This document shows positions 1 to 11,249 of a stretch of DNA of 64,000 nt, one piece after another. Positions within the stretch are counted from its first letter, which is position 1. Each line of letters starts with the position of its first letter. The notes beneath the pieces were generated by a model. That model was given only the letters and a program-made list of their open reading frames with translations, searched no databases and had not been told where the DNA came from. The position numbers were made by a program, and so were the translations under genes. The stretch is from positions 382,026,687 to 382,090,686 of the forward strand of contig JAUMIR010000001.1 in NCBI GenBank assembly GCA_030847615.1, read 5' to 3'. The DNA is from Gambelia wislizenii. Taxonomy: Eukaryota > Chordata > Lepidosauria > Squamata > Crotaphytidae.

Positions 1-330
1 CTATGGACCCCCAAGACTTAACTCAAGATTTTAAACCCTAACAACAACAACACAATTATGCCAGTGGCTCTTTACGTTTTCTTTACCAGAAACCCCCTTT
101 AATATCTTTTGTTGCCATGGGCCCTCAAGATTTAACTCAAGATTTAAAACCCCAACAACAATAATACCTGATAACAGCAATAATAATAAAATTACAACAA
201 TGTCTCTTAACCTTTTCTTTACCAGTGGCCCCTTTAAATATTGCCATGGACCCCCAACACTTTAGATTTAAAACTCTAATAATCATAATCATATCAATCA
301 TAATCATAATCATACAATTACATCATCCAT
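1..330. repeat. Diverged tandem repeat, unit about 120 bp
   Basis: Three imperfect units start near 1, 117 and 243. Each opens with a block resembling CCATGGACCCCCAAGA and a TTTAACTCAAGATTT-like block, followed by A-rich simple sequence (CAA, TAA or ATAATC runs). The first two units also share a TTTTCTTTACCAG block before the next unit begins. The third unit decays into an ATAATC-type simple repeat. No coding potential is visible. It may be the edge of a longer array that lies to the left. Confidence 0.7.
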
Positions 331-2385
331 GAAATCTTTCCTCAGAGGCACTGGAGTGGGAGGGAAGACTTTTCTCCTGCTTCTTCCTGCAAGTTTATGG
401 CTGGAGTGGATTGAATGGCAATGCACAGGCTAAGCCAGCCAGCCAGCCTTTGCCTCAGCTCCTGTTACATGGCCATTCCACTGCAGGCAGGAGGCAGTCT
501 GATCAGCCTTCAAGTCTTTGTGGATCCCCTGTGAGGACATCAAGGACCCCTGGGGGTCCCCAGACCCCAGATTAAGAACAACTGCTCTAGATACTTGCCA
601 AAAGTAGCAGGCAAAAGCTCTGTCTTGTTTAAATAAGAGGGGGGTCCAGGGACCCTTGTCTGCTGCTTGTTAAAATAGAAAAGGGAGCAAAGGAGTCTCC
701 TAGCAAGGGGCAGAATGATCACCTCTAACTTTTTCATGAGTCTTTGGGCTCACCTTTGCCCTGCCCACAGACTGTAGAGACTTAGCCTCCACTCCTACAA
801 CAGCTGCCCTTCAAAGGCAGCATGCTGGATTCCCATTGGGGGTGGCTGGTGGCCAATGAGAGCCCACTTTGTTCCATTCTATTCCCCTTCCTCACTGGCT
901 TTGGCTCCTCCCACTGACTAGAGGTTTTTTGTTTTTGTTTTTAGCAGACAGCAGTCTGTCCAGTGCAGCATTTGCAAAGAAAGCCTTTCTCCCCATGGGA
1001 AGCAGAACCAGGGACAGCCAGAGGACCCCAAGGCCTAAGAAGGAAAAAGAGGGCCTGGAACCCACAGGCAGCCTCCACCTCATTCCTACCCCTTTCCAGG
1101 TTTTGGTTTGGTTTGGTTTGGTTTTTTGGGGGGGGGCAGCCTGTAACTTCCTCAGGGCAGAAGGTGCCCACTCAATATAGGCTCACTGAGAGGCACCTGG
1201 CACAGCCTGGGGACAAACTAACCCAGGAGTAACCAAACAGCAGAACTGCACAGCAGAAAGGGCATAAAAGCAAAGGCTTCAGCTAGCAGCTGTTCCACAT
1301 CTCTGGCCCACTTTCACACACAAATAGACTGACAGGCAGCAAGGTTCATCCAGAAATATCTGCAGGTCTTTATCTTCAGTTTCAGTATAAACAAACACAG
1401 TATATATACAGCCAACCTCATTAACAAACTCAACAGCAGCACTCCTCCTTCTCTACAACACCAACCCACAATGTGAGGTGTGCTTTAGCTATTTAGGAAT
1501 GTTTGCTAGTCATCCCTCTGCCTAGCCACAGCTGTGAACAAACCCACTTCAGCTGTGCTAGTCTGTGGTCTGTTGCTCCAACATTTTCCCTTTTGCACTT
1601 AAAGCAATATTACCCTAACAGAAGGAGGGGGGAAAGGGTTCAAGTTTTTGGGAGTAGAAGGGGTGAAGAGCAGAGGAAGGGGTGAAAAACCTACCCTGCA
1701 AGGTAGGACAGGAAGGAAAAGAAGAAAGAAGCGGGTGGAGGATGCATAGGAAGCAACATTATTTCCCCCCATACATGCATATTAAGACAGCAAGGGGAGT
1801 TGGCTGAGTATTTAGTTACAGCAACTCAATGGGCAAAGATGTGGCTGTAGGCCAAGAAGGTGGTACTGAAAAATGCCCTCAAGCTGCTGATTGGCCAGCC
1901 AACAGACTGCTATGATTGGTTGGGTATGTTCCCTAAGCAGCCAATCAGCACACTGGGAGTGGCAACATACCCAAGAGAATTATACATATATAGATGTTCC
2001 TAAAGTCAGGTTCTGTACCAGAAGACCGGAAAGTAACAAAAAAAATGGTTGGGATGTGGGTGAAGAAATACAGGAAAACTAAAGGCTAGTTAGTTGTACA
2101 TCTGTTCCAGGTAAATGGGTAGAAAATGTTAGTAATGATAAAATTGTATAGCATATTAAAGAGCAAGCCAGCTGAAAAAGAATAAACCATAAAGGTAAAT
2201 TCTGTATCAATGACTTTTTAAAGTTTTTTTAAATGTAAATAGAAATAGACAGATTATGACTACCTGGGACTTCCCCAGTGTTAAAGTCTTACACCAAAGA
2301 CTTCTGAGCAAACTTAACCATCATGTGATGAGAGAAGACCTATTATGGAGGAAACTGGTTAAGGTACAGGAAGCAGAGAGCAGGA
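331..2385. other. No gene recognised; low-complexity patches
   Basis: Several short open frames overlap near 870-1230 but have no recognisable domain and look like chance. A (GGTTT)n-like run followed by a G run lies near 1100-1135. The stretch 1360-1440 has antisense-LTR-like composition, broadly similar in layout to 19740-19860, but is not assignable. Confidence 0.5.
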
Positions 2386-3271
2386 ATAAATACTTATCAA
2401 ATTTGCAGATGACCCCAAATTAGGAGGAGTAGCTAATACCCTAGAGGACAGGATCAAAATTCAAAATGACCTGGAGAGCTGGGTCAAAGCGAACACAATG
2501 AAATTCAATATGGAGAAATGTAAGGTACTGCACTTAGGGCAGAAAAAATGAAATTCATAGATATAGGAGTGGGGAGACCTGGCTGAACAAGACTACGTGC
2601 GAAAGGGATCTAGGAGTCCTAGTAGACCACAAGTTGAACATGAGTCAACAGTGTGATGTGGCAGCTAAAAAAGGCAATGTGATTCTGGGCTGCATCAATA
2701 GAAGTATAGTGTCCAGATCAAGGGAAGTAATAGTACCGCTCTATTCTGCCTTGGTCAGACCTCACTTAGAATACTGTGTCCAGTTCTGGGCACCACAATT
2801 CAAAAAGGATACGGACAAATTGGAGCATGTCCAGAGAAGGGCAACTAAAATGGTGAAAGGTCTGGAAACCATGCCTTATGAGGAGAGGGAGCTGGGTATG
2901 TTTAGCCTGGAAGAAAGACGGTTAAGAGGTGATATGATAGCCCTGTTTAAGTACTTGAAGGGGTGTCATGTTGAGGATGGAGCAGGCTTGTTTTCTGCTG
3001 CTCCAGAAACTAGAACACAGAACAATGATGAAAGCTCCAGGAACAGAGATTCCACCTCAACATTAGGAGGAACCTTTTGACAGTAAGAGCTGTTCGGCAG
3101 TGGAACACAGTTCTTCGGAGCGTGGTGGGGTCTCCTTCCTTCGAGGTCCTTAAACAGAGGCTGGATTGCCATCTGTCGGGGATGCTTTGATCATGATTTC
3201 CTGCGTGGCAGGGGGTTGGACTGGATGGCCCTCGTGGTCTCTTCCAACTCTGCAATTCTATGATTCTATGA
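2386..3271 (+). mobile_element. CR1 LINE 3' fragment (5'-truncated)
   Basis: The 3' part of a CR1 LINE. Reading begins within the reverse transcriptase (FADD-like DDPKLGG region near 2403) and runs through the characteristic CR1 C-terminal thumb region. The longest open piece is 2634-3080, with the [28 protein letters not shown] and QRRATKMV blocks. It ends with the CR1 signature tail, GGATGGCCCTCGTGGTCTC followed by two ATTCTATG-type octamers near 3255-3270. Frames are broken upstream of 2634 and after 3080. 5' truncation and the lack of poly(A) are normal for CR1. It is a dead copy. Confidence 0.93.
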
Positions 3272-3299
3272 AAGATAGGTTCTCATAATGGAGGAACAG

Positions 3300-3985
3300 G
3301 AGCAGTGGTGTCCTCCAGGGATCTGTTTGAATAATAGGACTTTTAAATTTAGTCATAAACAATCTGGTGTAAGGTAACCAAATTTGCTGATGATACAAAA
3401 CTATTTATGGTAACAAGAGCAACAACCACTAATTAAAAAAGTGATTACAAATTGCTCAAAAATGATCTTTCCAAACTGGCAAAATGTGACTTCAGTGCAA
3501 GCAAGTGTAAAGTGATGTATACTGGGGCAAAAAATATCAGCCATTGAAAAATGCCAACTTAATGTATACATGGATGAGATTAGTGCAACTAATCTAGAAA
3601 GAGATTCTGTAGTGGTGGTAGATAGCTTGATCAAAATGACAACCTAGTGTGTGGTTGCTGTAAAAATGGTGAATATCATATTGGTCATAATTAGCAAGGG
3701 TGAAAATAAAACGATCAATACCATACTGCCTTTATAAAAGGTAGTATGTAGGCAGAACACTGTGTACATTGTGTACATCACTACTGACAAAAAAGGTGTG
3801 GTGCAAAAAAAGGACAACAAAATGATTGAGGAAATGGAGAAATTTCCCTGAAGTATCACAATATTTGGGGCTATTTAGCTTAGATAAATGTTAAAGACAT
3901 TATAGAGAGGTGTACAGTTACGCATGGTTTGGAGAAAGTAAATAAGAAGATGCTTTTCTTCTTTCATAAGATGAAATTGTGAAAC
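3300..3985 (+). mobile_element. Older, degraded CR1-type LINE fragment, left part
   Basis: No long ORF survives. Translated pieces still resemble CR1 RT and C-terminal blocks in order: a GDPG-like start near 3320, a FADDTKLF-like block near 3385, a KCKVMYTGAK-like block near 3510, and a KMIEEMEKFP-like region near 3820. It is interrupted by the hairpin MITE at 3989-4316 and seems to continue at 4320-4500. It is clearly more diverged than the CR1 copy immediately upstream. Confidence 0.6.
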
Positions 3986-3988
3986 TAA

Positions 3989-4316
3989 GGACTTTTTCGG
4001 ACGAAGAAAAATAACGCAAGCAGCCTCTCCAGCTTGCGAGGTTGCTGCGCTGTAAAGTGTCAGTTTTGGATGACGCTGCCCTCTAGCGGTACTGTTGCGG
4101 TACCGCAGGGAGAACTGAGCATCATATTTCGTTGATTTTTTACCCACGAAATTTGATCGTGAGTAAAAATCAACAAAATATGACGCTCAGCTCTCCCTGC
4201 GGTACCGCAACAGTACCAGCAGGGACGAGAGTCATACGAAAGGGGCGCTTTGCAGCGCAGCAGCCTCGCAAGCTGGAGAGGCTGCTTGCGTTATTTTTCT
4301 TCATCCGAAAAAGTCC
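3989..4316. mobile_element. Hairpin MITE, copy 1 (PIF/Harbinger-like 3-bp TSD)
   Basis: A 328-bp near-perfect palindrome. It opens with GGACTTTTTCGGACGAAG and closes with its complement CTTCATCCGAAAAAGTCC. The flanks are identical TAA trinucleotides (3986-3988 and 4317-4319), as expected for a 3-bp target duplication of PIF/Harbinger type. Each arm contains smaller nested stems, for example GCAGCCTC pairing with GAGGCTGC, and GGTAC pairing with GTACC. It encodes no transposase, so it would depend on an element elsewhere. Superfamily assignment rests on TSD length only. The short open frames over it are artefacts of the palindrome. Confidence 0.85.
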
Positions 4317-4319
4317 TAA

Positions 4320-4500
4320 GTTGTGCAAAATTCAGAAAAGAAGAAAATAAGCATTTTTTTTCTTTTGTGGGATTCACTTGCAGAAAATGTTGTCATGGTT
4401 GACAACTTGGATGTCTTGAAAGAGGACAGGATAAAGTAATGGAGGATGGAGTTATTATTGGCTACTATTAAGGAGAGGAATATATCATTTCCAGTACTAA
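4320..4500 (+). mobile_element. Degraded CR1-type LINE fragment, right part
   Basis: Continuation of the CR1-type remnant after the MITE. Translation shows a NVVMVDNLDVLKEDRIK-like block near 4390-4435, which resembles the terminal region of CR1/L3 ORF2. The frame is broken and the end is not sharp. Confidence 0.45.
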
Positions 4501-4771
4501 AGCTCTGTTGTATCAGTAGCTGGGAAGCATGGAAGCTGCAGTTGCATTCATGCCCCTCAGATCAGTTCCTCATAAGCACCTAATTAGCCACTGCTTTTGA
4601 GAAATTCATAATGCAAAAATGTTGATGCAAAATTGCACAGTTCTGTTGTTAACCCATTATGAATTTGTTTTGCCAAATGCAAAATGAAGCTTGGATACAT
4701 AGCCAATCCTCACTGACCCATTCTGAGACCAAGGGCTCATCTACATGAGCCAGGATACACCAGATACCCAC

Positions 4772-4876
4772 TGGCCATGGATCAGGACCCTGTCATCCCA
4801 GTTAACCTTGACAAAATCCTGACATATCCTGGCCATGGATCAGGACCCTGTCTACCCAGTTAACCTTGACAAAATG
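4772..4876 (+). repeat. Short direct duplication, period 59 bp
   Basis: A block of about 46 bp starting GGCCATGGATCAGGACC and ending TTAACCTTGACAAAAT occurs at 4772-4817 and again at 4831-4876 with very few differences. It lies in otherwise unrecognised sequence between 4500 and 5780, where I see no gene. Confidence 0.8.
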
Positions 4877-5779
4877 GGCCAGAATCTAGACAGAAAAGGT
4901 GGTCTGTCACTGCAGCCACTGCTGCCATCTTTCTTGCCCTCCCAGCATCGAGGATGCTGGTTGCAACATGTGGCCAAAGGTTCCTTGTATGTGACCAGCC
5001 TTGGTCAAATGCTACAGGACCTCTTTCTGGACCCAGAAGGGTAAGGGCACCAGCAGCTAGAGCAACAGGCTGGGTTGCTGGAACAGGCTCCTCTGGACAA
5101 AAAAAAGGTCTATTCCATTTTTCCCCAGCAGCAGCAGAGTAAGACAAATATTCTTTTAGAATATTTTAGACAGCTTGCCCCTGTCTGACCCCTGTTTCTG
5201 GCCCAAGGGTTATAAGGACTTCCTGGGGTCAGATCTAGGCAAATGTCCAGTGTCACATGGACTACAGGGATTTTAGATGGCAGCAAGCTGGACTAAATTG
5301 CAGATATAGATAAGGCCCAGGACTGCAATAGGAAACATGCTCTCCTGGAATTATTTTATACTCAGTGACCCTGGCTTCTGAGGAAAATGTGCTAAGGACA
5401 AAACTAAAAGACTGAAATGTTAAATTTACTTAGATAAAAATCTGATTGAAATGAGCAGATTTTAATTCAAAACAAAATTGGCTGCTGATGTCCTAAAAAA
5501 TCAGAACATCCCATCATTTTATCTGCTAGGGGAATAATACAACAAAGACACAAGAGAGTACAAATAGTTATGTATCTCAAACCAAGGGATTACTGTGTTA
5601 GAAATTGCAGTGAGCCTGTCTATCCCATTTATGATGATTTTTTTTTCAAATTTTATAAATTCTCTCAACAAAAGCAATTGAAATTCTCAGCTTTCTGAGC
5701 TGGTCAAATGCAATGGGGATAGCTATTCCAATAATGAAGAGCATCATGTTGCTTTTGCCTGCCTGTCATGTAACTGTGG

Positions 5780-6030
5780 AAGCCATAATGATTTAGTGAT
5801 TTGAGCATTGGACTATGACTCTGGAGACCAGGGTCTGAATCCTCACTTGGCCATGGAAACCCACTGGACGTTGGGTAAGTCACACTCTCTCAGCCATAGA
5901 GGAAGGCAAAGGGAAACCTCCTTAATGTATCTTGCCAATAAAACCCTGTGACAGGTCCACCTTAAGGTCACTATAAGTTAGAAATGATTTGAAGGAACAC
6001 ACAACAATAACAACAACAGCAGCAGCAAAA
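5780..6030 (+). mobile_element. tRNA-derived SINE with RTE-like tail (Sauria type)
   Basis: The head has pol III promoter-like A and B boxes (GTGATTTGAGCATTGG near 5796; GGTCTGAATCC near 5830). The middle is conserved (CTCTCAGCC, GAGGAAGGCAAAGG). The tail reads GGTCACTATAAGTTAGAAATGA and then an ACAACAATAACAAC simple repeat. This tail matches the RTE/BovB-type 3' end used by Sauria SINEs. Related copies lie at 26823-27018 (+) and 40112-40324 (-). Confidence 0.82.
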
Positions 6031-6315
6031 TGTAACTAGATAGTTAAATAAAATGGAGGCAGCCATCCTAATTCAGCATGAAAAATATGGTTTAATGCCA
6101 TGGATATCGTGAAGGCTTCTGCTTCAATGGGTGTATCTGTCCATTTCATTTTGTTCTATGGTATAGTCATTTGTTTTCCAAACTCAAGTCTGACTCAAAC
6201 TCAAGTGTGAGTATTAAAAAAAGGTCTGCGAAATCTGGGAAGTTCTTGTCAAAAGATGAGCTAATCTAAATTTTCATAGGCAGTAAAAGGAGCATGGGAA
6301 GCAAGTGCTAAACTG

Positions 6316-6533
6316 CAGTGGGCCCTTGGTATCTGGTGGGGTTTGGTTCCAGGCCCTCCTATGGATACCAAAATCTGTGGATGCTCAAGTCGCATTATAT
6401 ACAATGGCATATAAATGGTGTCCCTTATATAAAATGGCAAAATCAAGGTTTGCTTCTTCAATTTTTTTTTAAATTCAAGCCATGGATGGTGGAATCCGTG
6501 GATGCCAAATCTGTGGATACAGAGGGGCGACTG
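6316..6533 (+). mobile_element. Tigger/pogo-like MITE
   Basis: It begins CAGTGGGCCCTTGGTATC and ends GATACAGAGGGGCGACTG, so the termini are imperfect inverted repeats of about 18 bp. The interior has the GGATACCAAAATCTGTGGATGC block typical of TcMar-Tigger non-autonomous elements. The flanks are TG on both sides instead of the expected TA, possibly a decayed TA duplication. It has no coding capacity. Confidence 0.75.
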
Positions 6534-8934
6534 TGCCTGTGTAAGTCCAGCTCATCTATCTCCAAGGCACATTACTCCAGACCTTCCTGTCTCTCAGTGT
6601 GTAAGAGCCTACCCCAAGGAACTGGAATCAGAGGATTCAAACCTGAAGGGGCCTCTAGGTTCAGATGACAACTCCTCTTTAGAAACTGGGCAACTATAGG
6701 CAGATAAAGCTGAAGGAGACCTTCTATAAGATGAGCACTTGCCTCAGCCAGAGCAGATAGAAACTGAGGAAGTGCCACCAACAGTTGAAGAATGGCAGCA
6801 TGACAAACAGAAGCACAGAAGAGCCAGCATCTCTTCTGGATGCTTAAATAGGCAACCCTGAGCAATTAGACACCTTGGGTACCACGATTAGGCAGCTATA
6901 AATCTCCCAGTGGCTGGGAGGAGTTCTTGCTGAAAACAACTATTCAACAAACTGGTGTATGTGCTTGTGTGTTCTTAGATTAATTGGACCCCTGTTACCC
7001 AAAACACTGGGTGTCCTTGAGGACCCTCTAACACACTAATATTAAGATGGGGAATTAATACACTAGACTTGGCAATACAAGAGGTGGTGAGGCAGGACCT
7101 TTTAGACCTATATATACCAGTACTAAGGAGGAGACTCTAAGCCAAAAATGTACCATTAAATTATCTTTATTGGAAAATAATATCACAGTATTCATGCAAA
7201 CACTCAGGCTTCAAGCACTCACACAAGGCTAATGAAAGTAGCAGGAAATATTTGTATAGAGGAACAGAGTAAGGGGATGATGGATGATAGAACACCTGTC
7301 CTGTAGAGCAAATATCACTGAGTAAACCGACAGCAGAGAGGTCCAGACAATGGCCTGGCTACACAGTGTGACATGGACTCAAAAGGAAGTGGAACTGTGC
7401 ACAATTTGGTGGTGTTTTGGGGTTATATTGATATAAAATAATTGCCTTGCAGGGATAGGAGTTGTGGGCAAAATACAATGGTTCTTGGAGGTCCCAGGAT
7501 AAAACAAAGGGAGCTCCGGAAGAGTTAATGGTTGCTAATGATCAAAACTTTGGAATTGTATAGGAAAGATGCCAGGTCTATTTCAGGAAAAGGAGAGGAC
7601 AATCCTATTTACAAGCCTTAAGGGTTTATGCTATCACTGAGTAATTAATTATGACTCACCTCCAGGTGTTGAGCCTTACTTGAGAGTGTCTGTATTTGGA
7701 AATTTCCTCTGGTCCCTCCTTCAGTGCATGCATGAGTCCCACCCTGGTATAAGGAAATCTCTGATTTACCTGCAACCATGTGGATGGCCACTTTAGCCAA
7801 ATTATTAAATATAGCCAATTATTTGTATTCCAAGATGGGAACTGTCAAGGTATGTAACACCCCAAATTGGGTTAAGGTTGTGCATCTTGCCTTTTTATCT
7901 CTTTGGCTTTCTTCATTGTGATTGCTTGCTTACAGTGACTGATTTAGGAAACCATACTTCCTCTCATTTTCAAATAATCTTCCAGACTACAATTGTACAA
8001 CCTGGATTAGCATGACTGTCTTTTGATTGCCTCACCCTACTAGACTATGACTTTCCTGATATTTGCTGCTTCTAGAGAACAGGACACAATGTATGGCACG
8101 CAGTACTAGAAGCAAATAGAGGATATGAGACCAGTAAGCATGGCTCTGCTTCTCCTTCAATGATGGGATTCGTGTGAGGGATGATACCCACGTTTGACTA
8201 ACTACTAACTATACACCTCAAAACAGTCTGTGAATGGGACAACTGTGCATTTGGGAACATTTGTATCATAGATACGCTAGCAAAAAGCCACAACTATCCC
8301 TAGGTCTGAATACAACATGCATTCTATGGCAAATTAAGGTTTGAAGCTTTTGACAGGAGATAAAACCATCTCATTCCTATCATAGTGTTTGCTCTTGATT
8401 TATCTGCTATAGCTGAAAGACATACTAGGTGTTATTTTGTATTCCTCACAATTTTCAGGTAGTAAGAAATTTTTTGGATCTATGGGTTGTGCAAATCAAT
8501 GAAGCGGGCTCAGCTTAGTACATTAGGTTTGTGCACTCAACTCCCTTTTGAATTCAGCAAAACTTGCAGATGTGACTGTAATATTGTTAGGTATGCTTTT
8601 GCATTATGGAAATCAAAGTAGAGATCTATTCCATTCCATTTCCTACTCCCTTCATAGGGAAAAGAGAATTCACCAGTTCAGCACAAAAGTTAACACATTC
8701 CAAGCACCCAGGTTTGAAAGCTCACAATATTTTGTAATGGAAAAAAGGGCAAATACATTTTGAAGAGTCTCAGTAGTACAGAGGAGTTTTGAACTAGTAA
8801 ACCAGAGGAACCCAAATTCAAATCACCATTCACTCAGTGAGATCAGGCCCATTTTTCTCTCCCAGTCTAACATACCTCACAGGGTTGTTGTGAGGATAAA
8901 AGAGGGAAATTCCTTGGACAACAGGACCTAATAG
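6534..8934. other. No gene recognised
   Basis: Unique-looking AT-rich sequence. Short frames occur near 6572-6865 and 8548-8763, without recognisable domains or good splice context. An antisense AATAAA near 7160 could belong to a decayed LTR, but no boundaries can be drawn. Confidence 0.4.
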
Positions 8935-9136
8935 AATAAAAATGTATTATTTTATTGATTTATTTTATTAAATTATTCATTTCCCACATTTAGCATGACA
9001 TATCTGTGTAGCTTACAGATAAAACAATAAATAATTTAAACAATCTGAGATGAAAACAATAAAATAGTTTAAACAAGTAAAAAAAAAAAACCTGACCAAT
9101 TGAAACAGCATAAAAGCTACAGCAGTTAAAATCATG
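8935..9136 (-). mobile_element. LINE 3' tail, antisense, left part (L2/CR1 group)
   Basis: A/T-rich antisense LINE tail (TTTATTAAATTATTCATTTC, then repeated AAACAATAAAATAGTTTAAA). It is split by the Tigger-like insertion at 9139-9719 and resumes at 9722. A poly(A) run lies near 9079-9092. The clade within the L2/CR1 group is uncertain. Confidence 0.5.
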
Positions 9137-9138
9137 TA

Positions 9139-9719
9139 CAGTGGCCCCCTTGGTATCCATGGTATCCAGGACCCCCCCCATACCAAAAAAATGTGCATGC
9201 TCAAGTCCCCATTAAAAATGGTGTAGGGCAGCAGGAGAAGTGGTGGCAAGATGCCAGGTGCACATTCTTTGGCCTCCCTTGTCTCCAGAGAGTACACCAG
9301 CTGCCACTTCTGCCTTTGAGGCAGTGGGGTTCCTTTCCAAGGCAGATGTGGGTGGCTGGCAGGCTCCCTGGTGGGATGGGGGGAGTCCAATGAATGTGCT
9401 TGGCAGATCACCTGGTGCTGCACCTAGCTGCCAGTGCTTGCCATCACCTATGCTGCTGTCATATGTCACCTTGAGACTTGCAGAGACTGCGAAGGCAAGG
9501 CCTATAAATCCCTATTAAAAATTACACAGGGCAGCAGTGGAGGCAATGGCGAGCCCTGCCAGCTGCCCACTTCTGCCTTGCAAATGAACCTCACTGCCTC
9601 AAAGGTGAAATGGGTGGCTAACATGCTGCCCACTGTGGATTCTAATGAATTGTGTATATTTGAATCCATGGTGGGTTAAATCTGTGGATCGTGAGTCCAC
9701 AGATATGGCAGACCCTCTG
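9139..9719 (+). mobile_element. Tigger-like non-autonomous element with internal duplication
   Basis: It starts CAGTGGCCCCCTTGGTATCC and ends GATATGGCAGACCCTCTG. Both ends are flanked by TA (9137-9138 and 9720-9721), the target duplication expected for Tc1/mariner elements. The 581-bp interior contains two related blocks, beginning near 9211 and 9513, that share ATTAAAAAT, GGGCAGCAG, CAGCTGCC and CACTTCTGCCTT segments. It has no transposase frame. It interrupts an antisense LINE tail. Confidence 0.72.
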
Positions 9720-9721
9720 TA

Positions 9722-9930
9722 CGTGTATATTTAAAGTAAATTTAGCCCCTAAAGGCTTTACTAGAAAGCTAAACCCAAACTTAGAAAGAAACCCAACCTG
9801 GTGCCAATGAAACCTCCAAGGGAGGGTGTTCCACAACTAGGGTGCCATAGCTGAGAAGGCCCTCTCCCGTGTCCTTTCTATGCCCATACTGGGCACAGAG
9901 GCAGGCCCTCCTGCAAACCTCTGTCTTTGG
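9722..9930 (-). mobile_element. LINE 3' region, antisense, right part
   Basis: Continuation of the antisense LINE after the Tigger-like element. It has GGGAGGGTGTTCCACAACTA and GAGAAGGCCCTCTCCCGTGT blocks, which recur in antisense L2/CR1-group LINE fragments (complement of the FSVAAPRLWN-type coding block). No open frame remains. Confidence 0.55.
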
Positions 9931-11249
9931 GCAAGTATATGTATGACAAATATATTTTCCAAGTTTGCTAAAGTGATTTGGACATTCACTTTATCCTAGA
10001 GACACAAAGGGTATATTGGAATCCCAACTTTAAAAAAAAATGAAATAAAAAGTATAATATATTTGAAAGGAGCAGAGACAATTGACAGAGTCACTGTCTT
10101 GACAGAGGCAAGTCCAAATTCAGTTTTCTGCCCACTCCTTCTACAGCTGCTCTTGGTCTATGGGAGTTCTCCCAGAGCTGAATCTCCATTTGGAATAAGG
10201 TCCAGCACCCAGACAGCTCCCTTACAACCTGAATCACCTGTAGGAAGACTGACCATAAAATCAAGAGTAGATTTGTCATGAGTGTGCTTGCCACCCCTGA
10301 CAGGAAAGAAAAAGAAAACACATTTTTAGTTCCTGGAATTTGGGGAAAAGATAGCTAGGGGTATATTGGTTATCTACCTGGCAAGGGATTCTGTCAGAGC
10401 TTGGAACATTAGGAGTCAAAACTGATGCAATAATGTTAAAGGTTAGAAAAAGGAGAACTAATTCATGTGCATAAATACTAATAACTAAAACAGTTCCATT
10501 CTGTAAATTAATTAACTCATTGATTAAAATGTCCTTAATTAACTCACTGATTAAAAATGTTAGTGTTGGGACAGACCGCTGGATTTACAGATTATGACAT
10601 GGAGGTTGGTACTATTGACCTGAGGAGAGCAAATTTTGTTGTCAGCGCCTTCAAAAGAGGTCCTTTTAAATTTGTGTTCCTTCAACCTTGATTTCCCCCC
10701 AGTCAGGATCACAAAGCCCATAATTGGAGTATTGCCTGGGAATGGCGGGAGTCCAGCACATCTGGGAACTATCATGTTGGGAGAAGCTGTCCCAAACATG
10801 AAATCTCTTTTTCCAACCTCTTTAAATTCAGTTTGTCACTCATCTGCATCTCTATTTTATTTCCACCCCACCAACACATATACTTCACTTTTCAAACACC
10901 TTGTTCATTAAAGGTTAATAAAGAATTATTTTTTTCAGTTAGAGGGCACTGGTGCACTGTAAGTACAGCAAGCAGTGGACAGCCACTGATCATGGAATCA
11001 AGAGTGGAGAATTATTAATCTGAATTTTTTAGAGTCTCCGAGCACACACAGAATATTTTTTCTGCACAACTGGATCAGCACATTCTTTCTGTCTCCCCGT
11101 TCCCAATCAAGAAGTGTTGTCTGCAAAGCTCAGTGGTACAGCATAGGTTTTGCATGCAAGAGCCAGGGATCCCAAATACAGCCTGTCACATCTGAGTTTT
11201 AATGATCACATATCTAAAAATCCCACTCTTCTGTGTACCCATCTTAATG
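9931..11249. other. No gene recognised
   Basis: Short frames at 10063-10281 and 10636-10911 have no recognisable domain. The sequence has two short TTAATTAACTCA-type repeats near 10505-10550. Nothing else can be supported. Confidence 0.4.

Noticed and set aside
3875..4350. Frames on both strands over MITE copy 1
   Set aside because: Artefacts of the inverted repeat.
5780..5880. tRNA gene
   Set aside because: The A and B boxes are those of a SINE. No complete cloverleaf is expected, and the same unit recurs with a SINE tail.
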